A stretch of 64,000 nucleotides of DNA from Sclerodactyla briareus (Eukaryota; Echinodermata; Holothuroidea; Dendrochirotida; Sclerodactylidae). Below are positions 57,336-64,000 of the stretch, piece after piece. The first letter of the stretch is position 1. Each line of letters starts with the position of its first letter. The DNA lies in contig JAODTK010005796.1 of assembly GCA_026419785.1 (NCBI GenBank), positions 183,964 to 247,963 on the forward strand, given 5' to 3'. The notes beneath the pieces were generated by a model, which saw only the letters and a list, made by a program, of their open reading frames with translations, was not told the origin of the DNA and did not search any database. The position numbers and the translations under genes are program-made.

Positions 57336-57575
57336 CTTGGATGAATCTTCCGTTTCTTTCCGATGGTCCATGCCCCTTCACGACCTCTTCTATATTGGCC
57401 CCTGGTTTGACCACACCCACCCCGACAGACACTGTGTCTTGCTCCGCAGGACAGATAAAGGGGACGGTCTCGTGGGCGGCTGTAAACCTCCTGATAATGT
57501 CGGAGTTGACAGAGTTCAGCTCCTTACGGCCAGCATCTTATTCCTCCTTCTTGAGATAATCTGACTCAATCTGCA
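57336..57575 (-). CDS. Exon of unrecognised gene
   Basis: The acceptor CTTCTTTTTTTCTAG is very strong and the donor GTGAGT starts at 57335. After two compensating indels near 57520-57540 the minus strand reads IESDYLKKEE, ELNSVNSDIIRRFTAAHETV, PFICPAEQDTVSVGVGVVKP, GANIEEVVKGHGPSERNGRF and IQ. A single open frame covers the last 67 codons up to the donor without correction. It looks like a folded domain flanked by a helix. I do not recognise the family. With the segments at 56.6 and 61.2 kb it is the best evidence for a second gene in the window. Confidence 0.6.
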
Positions 57576-58704
57576 CTAGAAAAAAAGAAGAATGCCCACT
57601 GGCTCTGAATTGAATAAAAGCTGTAAATGCTGCCAATTTTGTTTGCAAAACCGATAGAATTACTGTCTCAACCCTATTTCATAAATCTATCTCCATTTTT
57701 ACACAGAATTTCCCTTCAGCCAGATATCTGACCAAGTTTGGGAACAGTCCTGACGTGACACAAGACCATGTCAATAAATAAGATGTGCACATCAGAAACG
57801 TTTCACACCAGGACACAATAAATCAGTTTCTTTCTTGTATATTCCCCACCACCTGGTTTTCTTAATATTTTTGATAAAATAGCCCAAGATCGTCACAGAC
57901 TGAGAGGTTATGAAAATGGGGGGGGGGGGGGGATTGGTCCTAGTTTCAACGGATTACACTTACACTACACAAAAGTGAGACTCATCTATTCCCCCACAAC
58001 ATTATCAAAAGGGCCATTTTAAAAATTTCCTGGAAAGGAAATTTTCTCCTATGCTTTTTCTTTTTTCCTCCCCATTCAACAGTTTGTTCAGGGGACAACT
58101 CATGCAGCTTCATTCTACCTTCACATGTAAAATTGGTCTCGATCAGGGTGGATATTGTCATTTGGAGTCCTTTTTTTCTAGCTGAACTTTTTGCATTTCC
58201 AAACATGTTGCCAAAGCGGACACCAAAAAAAAACTTTTTGGCTAACAGATCAATTATATACTCATAGGCCATCTAGATATGAGTATGGGGCAGAAAATAT
58301 CCACAGCACAGACACTGTTTTGAAACTTAGGAAAATCTCAACGATTCCCTTACTCTGCAGGTTGCACCCAACCCTGCCGTGGTTGTCGTCACAATTAAAT
58401 CGAGGTTTCCTGGAGTTGACAAGACCTTTGAACTTTGACCCTGCTTTATTGTGAGTCAAGGTCAATTCTCACAAATAGGAATTATGGAAAACACTAGGGT
58501 GCATGGGGGGGGGGGTGGGGCAGAAAACATACAATTCTTCACCATGTCTTCATACCTACAACCAAAATTTGTGGAAAACATTCCTCAATTTAAACTATTA
58601 AAAATTTTTTGGAATAGTGGAAGGCCTTATATGTATAACCCCTATATACACAATAAATCAGACGGCTGAGATTACCTGGGCAACCAAGCTGATTATATCC
58701 CCGC

Positions 58705-59255
58705 CAGTCAGTAGTGTCAGTATATATGGTTTTGGGGTGGGTAGCCCCGCCGCAGCCGCCCTCAGGCTCCACCGCCGCCGGAAACTCAGGCGTCGCCCCG
58801 TACCTCTTCATGTTTTAAACCCTATTGAATCTGAAACTTGGTACAACACATTCCCCCCTCGTGGACTCTCGATGATTTTCGAAAGTTGGCAGGACTGCAT
58901 GTCTGCTGTCCTCTATTTGCAGGTTTCTACACGAAAAAATACTTATCCGATTTACTCAAAACTTGGGAATGAAACGTTGTCCCAAAAAACATGACAGGGC
59001 TTTCAATGTCACTGGAGGTCATATTTTTTTGTTTTTTCACAATTTTATTTTCTAACTTCGTCGTATTCAAAACAAAACTTGGGGAATGTGGGACTACAGT
59101 TGGACCTGTGCGATTAACAAGTAGAGAACTCAAAGTCACTGGAGGTAAAATTGACATAATTTGATTCCTTCATCTAAACAAGGTCCACAAAGCTGTTCCT
59201 GCGTGGGCATATACCACGTCAATCGGTTCAACCGCCTGCACATGTCTATTATGTA
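58705..59255 (+). repeat. Dispersed repeat family C, copy 3
   Basis: TATATATGGTTTTGGGGTGG is followed by a CCGCCGC-rich patch, CAGGCGTCGC, AACTTGGTACAACA and repeated AAAACTTGG, and it ends TCAACCGCCTGCACATGT. It lacks the tandem expansion of copy 1. Confidence 0.78.
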
Positions 59256-60509
59256 CATAGTAAATGTTGTCCTGCAGCAAATTTCTATAGTGTCAATTAG
59301 GCATGCTTATAAATACCATTTGAGAAACAACTTACCAAATGTCTTTCAGGTTTTGGAACGCAGGATGTGTCTATACCTCTGACGTCGTTTCCATTGTCTG
59401 CAAATGAAAGGGTGACAATGGAATTTACGCAGCTGATAATATATGTGGATCTCAGGAGGAAATCACTCGGAGCAACTGAACCAATTAAAGTTTCTCCCAT
59501 ATTTTCAGACAAATACGAAGGTGCCAATTGCTTAAATGACACTGCAGGCTTGAATACAACAGGCTAGGTTGTAGGAAATGGAAAACTATTCGAGATGGTC
59601 CAAAAAATTCCATGAAGTGCCCATGTGGGGTTATTGGCCCTTTGAAGTTTGGTTATTTTGCTGAGAAGTCCAGGGGAAAATCCCTATTGCACAGTAATGT
59701 ATGACCAGCAAGTTGACAACACAGATTTGTTTTTCCTGATTCCTTTTCTTCATAGTGTTTTCCGAAAAATTCCTGGGGTTGTTTTTTCTCTCACCAGAGT
59801 AACATCAACACAATCCACCCGCTTACAGGCAATCCCTCTCAGAGACTAATTATATCTCTAATTGAAATAATTGTTGTACATTTTAAGGAAATACAACAAT
59901 ATTTGGCAGGGTTGACCTCATTATCCTTGCAATGATGGGATTTTTTTCGATCTTTCACAATACACAATTCAGAAACCTCTGTAAGAGTAAGTGTTATGAA
60001 GTCAGGTTCCGCTGTACCTTTAGTCTCTTCCCAGTTTATTACCTCTCGTAATTTATCCTGCAGCGTGTCCTCCAATCAAATATCAAGAAAGTACACCCAA
60101 AAAACTAGTGCCACGTTTTGTGAACCAACCAACCTTTAAAACCCGCCTCATGGAGGAAAAGCAGTCATTGAGTCATCTCCCCTTGACACTGAGTTTATGG
60201 AAAAACTTTCCAGGTATCATAGAAGTACTGACATCAGCACGGAGGCATATCGTCTCAATAATCCTCTTGTAAAACAATATTTTTGCCTTGCAATGGTATA
60301 TCGAGACTGACGGGAGGCCTTCCTGATACCAGAATGACCCCTACACAGGGGAGACCAACCACGGTTGGGGTAATGTCTGTGAAGCGAGAACTGGGATTTT
60401 GTTTTTTTTGTGTTCGGGCCCAAGAAACTTCAGCCTGCCAGGCTCCTCTGCCTACCTCTATCATCGCTGTTCCAGCCCACCCCTCCCTATGCTAGGCCCT
60501 AAATGGGAA
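59256..60509. other. No firmly supported gene
   Basis: A minus-strand stretch at 60018-60069 (DTLQDKLREVINWEETK, followed by GTACAG) and another at about 60240-60440 (TVVGLPCVGVILVSGRPP) could be exons of the gene seen at 57.3 kb. Their splice sites are weak, so they are not called. Confidence 0.35.
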
Positions 60510-60735
60510 GTAATACCAGTGGCATACCACGATTTGTCTGGGTGGGGGGTGAGGTCAGTGGCCCGAGGCAAGTGTGCCCTCATTTATCATCCCTATTGGC
60601 AAACTGAAGCAACTTATTGTCCCCTAGACACAGTGGTCCTCAAATTTACCTTTTCATTGTTTCACATAGTCAAGGAGGGGCGAGGAGAGGGGGTTCCTGA
60701 CCCCAGCGCCCCCCCCCCCTCGGCACAGGGCCATT
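60510..60735 (+). repeat. Dispersed repeat family F, copy 2
   Basis: Counterpart of 4840-5100, with GTGGCATACCACG, CTCATTTAT-CATCCCTATTGGCAAA and CTAGACACAG. It ends in a C-run at about 60710-60719. Confidence 0.6.
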
Positions 60736-60821
60736 GAGTTATACAATATGCCTAACATTTTTTATGAGTGATTGAGTCGAGATTATCAAACTCCACCTTC
60801 CATAAAAAAGGGGACGCATGA

Positions 60822-61112
60822 TGAACTCAGGTTTTCCTGCAGATTCTGGCAATCAATTCACGCCTTTTCCATGACCAATAAAGGATTCCATGACCTTCTC
60901 TATGACATCTCACACAGAATTCTCAACTGAACATCTAGAAGAGCCAAGCAACAACAAGTAAACGCTGTGAGAAAGTACAACATCACAGAATTTCCATGAC
61001 TTTCCATGACCTCAACAACTTTTCAGTGAATTTCACACTTATCCAGGCCTGGATTTTTTTATTATGAAATTCCATTACTTTTCCAGGTTTTCCATGGGAC
61101 CAGCGTAACCCT
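60822..61112 (-). mobile_element. Non-autonomous hAT-like repeat (CATGACTTTTCC type)
   Basis: Repeated CCATGAC, TTTTCCAGG and TTTTCCATGG phrases lead to an end reading CCAGCGTAACCCTG, the inverse of the CAGGGTT-type start of many hAT-derived repeats in animals (from general knowledge). The other end is not clear. Confidence 0.55.
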
Positions 61113-61191
61113 GTGAACTGTACCAACCACGGAATTCAGGAAGACCTGCACGTAGGAAAATGCCAGCTCAGTCACCAATTTGGTAACTTAC

Positions 61192-61345
61192 CTGGAGCAC
61201 TCTCTAAGGGGGCTGAACTTGAGGCAGACTCCCTCCTGGTCTCCTTCAACGACCGCCATGACCCCTTGGACACCCTCCTGTTGGGGAGCTCAAACCACAC
61301 ATCTGTGCCAAGAACGAACAGATGTTTCAACCGATTCAGGCCAGG
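61192..61345 (-). CDS. Exon-like stretch, unrecognised gene
   Basis: On the minus strand the stretch ends in a consensus donor, CCAG-GTAAGT (GT at 61190-61191). Upstream the frame reads LNRLKHLFVLGTDVWFELPN, RRVSKGSWRSLKETRRESAS, SSAPLESAPG without correction. It looks like a structured segment followed by a basic-Ser-rich one. The acceptor is unclear (an AG near 61352 would put the start in another phase, so an indel is likely). Two + frames overlap but end without splice context. Family unknown. Confidence 0.45.
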
Positions 61346-61439
61346 GGGCCTTTAATGCATTACTACCCGCGGACCAAGGCAGGTCTCCTGTCCTCAATTG
61401 TCTCACCAACCCAGTGTAGAAGTGAGGACCTTGTTAGTT

Positions 61440-64000
61440 GACTTGTAAAAGGTAGTTACATGCCATATGTGGCAGCCCTATGGGAAATCCCTCTGCAATA
61501 ACCTGTTAATGGTGTCTCAGGAATGACCACCCCAATTGTGTACTGAAGGGGACACATGGAAGTGATATGCCCTGGAGCACTTCCACTTTTCAATTTGGGC
61601 ACTGAATAAAAACTAGAGATCAGATATTGATAGAGGCATCATTTGGGGTTGCACCACTTGCAAAACGCAGCTCCTAAGAGCAAAGAGGAAATGTTCTTCT
61701 TCCTGTGGGGTTAGAATTTGTATTCAGATTTCCATGTAGAATCACTCACTTGCCTCTCAATATATACCCTGCCGCAGACACAAATAGAACTGTTCAGCAT
61801 TCTGGCACAAAATTTGACAGCGTGTAAGTCATCATGTGAAGCTTGCCTGCGACAGTTTGGGATATATAATCCAGAAAAGAATCAGAATTGCAGCTACAAA
61901 AAATAAAACATTCTATATCCTATGGTCTCATTCAGTATCACCATATTCGTTTAGACGTCTGTTATCCTTTGACATGGGTTGGACGGACCCACAACACATC
62001 TGTTCCCTAGCAAAACCACACAACTAAATACCCTTCTCCTGTAAATCTTCCTGGACAACCTCATCCCAAGTCTTCCAGGGTCTAGCCTCGACCTCAGACC
62101 CGTGATTTCCTATAAATCTTCACTTACTAACCCAGTTATCCTCCTTTAGCACTATATCGGCCTAAAAACTGAGCATTTTGCAGCTATGACTGAACTGTCA
62201 CGACCTGATGGATGCTAAGGGAGGTTGTACAAACTATCTTAAGCTTTCAAACGCTTGCCAGGCCGCGTTTTCCACGGCATGTACAATTGGTTAGCGTCGC
62301 AAACGCGGTTAGTCGTTCCGACCAAGTGGGATTATTCCTACAAGTGCTGAAACATCTCCCAGCGAACGCAGTGCGTTGCGATGCGGTCGCTTAACTGTGG
62401 CTGCACAATACCATTGTCGCACAGGTCGCAACGTTCCGACGCGGCTGCATTATAGAATCGAGTCAACTCAATGACTGATTAAGATCGATCATTCCCTGCC
62501 CCCGAACAGGTAACCGTGAATGAAAACTTTTAGCAACAGACAAGAATTTATCAGGCACGATGCTCATGTATGTTTTCTCTCTTTAATATGTTGGGTAGGT
62601 TAATTGCGTTGATTTTGGTGTTATATATACTTACTGTGATGCTCGACAACAAGCCCACTGAAATAAATATTATGAACTTGATTTTATTCACTTGGACTGT
62701 TGGCTGTTAGATAATCTTTAGACAATGTTTATTGGTAAAAGTGCAAATTCAATAGATTCTAACTAGTCCATGGGTAGGCGGTAAGGATGTACTTGGTTAT
62801 TTTCCGTCAGATTTTTTTTAGGCCATGTTAGTAGCCTATGTATTATGACTCAAACATTTGGTGATTTTTACTACAAGGCTGCGCGAAGATTGGGCAAAGG
62901 GGGTATTGCAGAGGGTCCAGTGTACGGCGTTTAATAAATGTTCACGTCGGGGGTGGAGGCAAGCATCAATACACGACGAAGTAGAGGAGGTTTAAATTGG
63001 CAGGCGGGGAGTAAGGCATGGTAACAACTTCCTTAAACGATTTCCCCGATCGAATGGGTCCTCCCACCTGTCCCATTCAAATACCGTTCACCAGACCCAT
63101 TCTCGAACACCTCGGCGCACGCACAGGATTATTGAGGGCCATCGTACGCCAAGGCCGCGACGTAGCCCATGCATGCCTTGAGACACCCCTGACATACAAC
63201 AGTGCAGTGGGTTACCGGACTGTTTATTGTGCCATGTTTAAGCTGGTCTGTGCAACATTACGTTCATGTGCATGATATGAGACCCTCCCATTTTACGTCT
63301 GGGGATTCCCAGGGACTAATATTCATACGCAGAACTGCTATCAAACATGGCCTGGAATGGGACCGTGTGACCACAGAAAAAAAAGGGACAGGGAAATGAT
63401 TTAGTATTTGAAGGGTTTGAGTGTTGGTGATAGTGTTCATGTGACGGCTTGTGGTATTGTTCAAAATAAAAGTACAAGGTATAATTTGTATTTATTATAA
63501 TGAACATTTTTCAGTTTTGTGAACAGAAGGACAAAAATAAAATGAGACCCGTTTTCGTGTTATGTTACACCCTCCCTACCCATTTCTTTGCAGGATTACA
63601 AAGAACATTCATAGAGCCACTTCTAGGTCGTTTTTTTTTTGGGGGGGGGGGTGGAAATGAAGGGGCCAAAAATGCTTCGGTTGGTAAGGCGGCAATTCCG
63701 AAACAGGCAGTCACTATAGCTTCTAATGTTCAGATGTTTATATTTTGTATTGTTGCATTAAAAAAGGTTTTTGTTGGTTTTGTTCTCGTTCCACTACTAA
63801 CAATCAAGAAAGAAAATCAATCAAGCCTATATCAATCGAGTAAGCAAGCCGTCGATTACTGATATTTATCTTCATGCTTTGGGAATACGAATTTATTGTT
63901 AATGAGCTGATTTACACAGAATACTGATATAACTTTTCCAACCCGAGCCAGGCTGAGATGTTCTTTCCGATGTTAGTTCACTGGTACACTTGTTGGCCTG
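61440..64000. other. Gene-free right end
   Basis: No recognisable exon. A CpG-dense patch at 62265-62460 stands out. A T-run plus G-run at about 63629-63650 interrupts the 120-residue frame at 63500-63862, whose composition is unremarkable. Confidence 0.4.

Overview
This window is nuclear DNA of an animal with a large, repeat-rich genome, not a prokaryote, organelle or virus. Open frames are short everywhere. Introns with GT/AG borders are visible, and interspersed and tandem repeats make up much of the sequence. Degenerate GGTCA-rich repeats, CGCGAAGCGC repeats, hAT-like elements, tRNA-derived SINEs and long C/G homopolymers resemble what is common in marine invertebrates. An invertebrate deuterostome such as an echinoderm is my guess, but nothing here proves it. 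Exons and repeat copies are riddled with single-base indels, so the window looks like an unpolished long-read assembly.

The one gene I can name is the ribosomal protein SA / 37-67 kDa laminin receptor gene (RPSA, ribosomal protein uS2) on the + strand, about 14.47-25.70 kb. Six coding exons with usable splice sites cover the family from its initiator Met to the W-rich acidic tail. Each exon needs small indel corrections to read through. The 3' part of coding exon 5, with its splice donor, has been tandemly copied about five times into the following intron (23.45-24.07 kb). This is the most unusual structure in the window.

Other coding evidence is weaker. On the minus strand there are exon-like stretches at 48.0-48.3, 56.60-56.69, 57.34-57.57 and 61.19-61.35 kb, which may belong to one or more unrecognised genes. 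On the + strand a TATA box followed by a short start exon with a GTGAGT donor lies at 26.37-26.66 kb.

The rest is repeats. 0-14 kb: a tRNA-derived SINE, a decayed LINE reverse transcriptase (0.8-1.8 kb), a dispersed repeat with a second copy at 51.7 kb, and two incomplete hAT-like elements (3' half ending at 12.19 kb, 5' end at 14.18 kb). 28-34 kb: two copies of a dispersed repeat, one swollen by an internal tandem array of about 600 bp units, flanking a 525-535 bp direct duplication with a tRNA-like head. 37.8-41.9 kb: a 56 bp minisatellite with three-monomer higher-order structure, then a duplicated module of about 1 kb or more. 45.9-46.7 kb: a 43 bp minisatellite. 47-48 kb: a pair of SINE-like repeats. 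55.3-56.3 kb: a complete hAT-like element with inverted ends and a near-perfect 8 bp target duplication. 58.7-61.1 kb: further dispersed repeats. I found no dedicated defence, secretion or biosynthetic system, and no convincing tRNA, rRNA or CRISPR locus.
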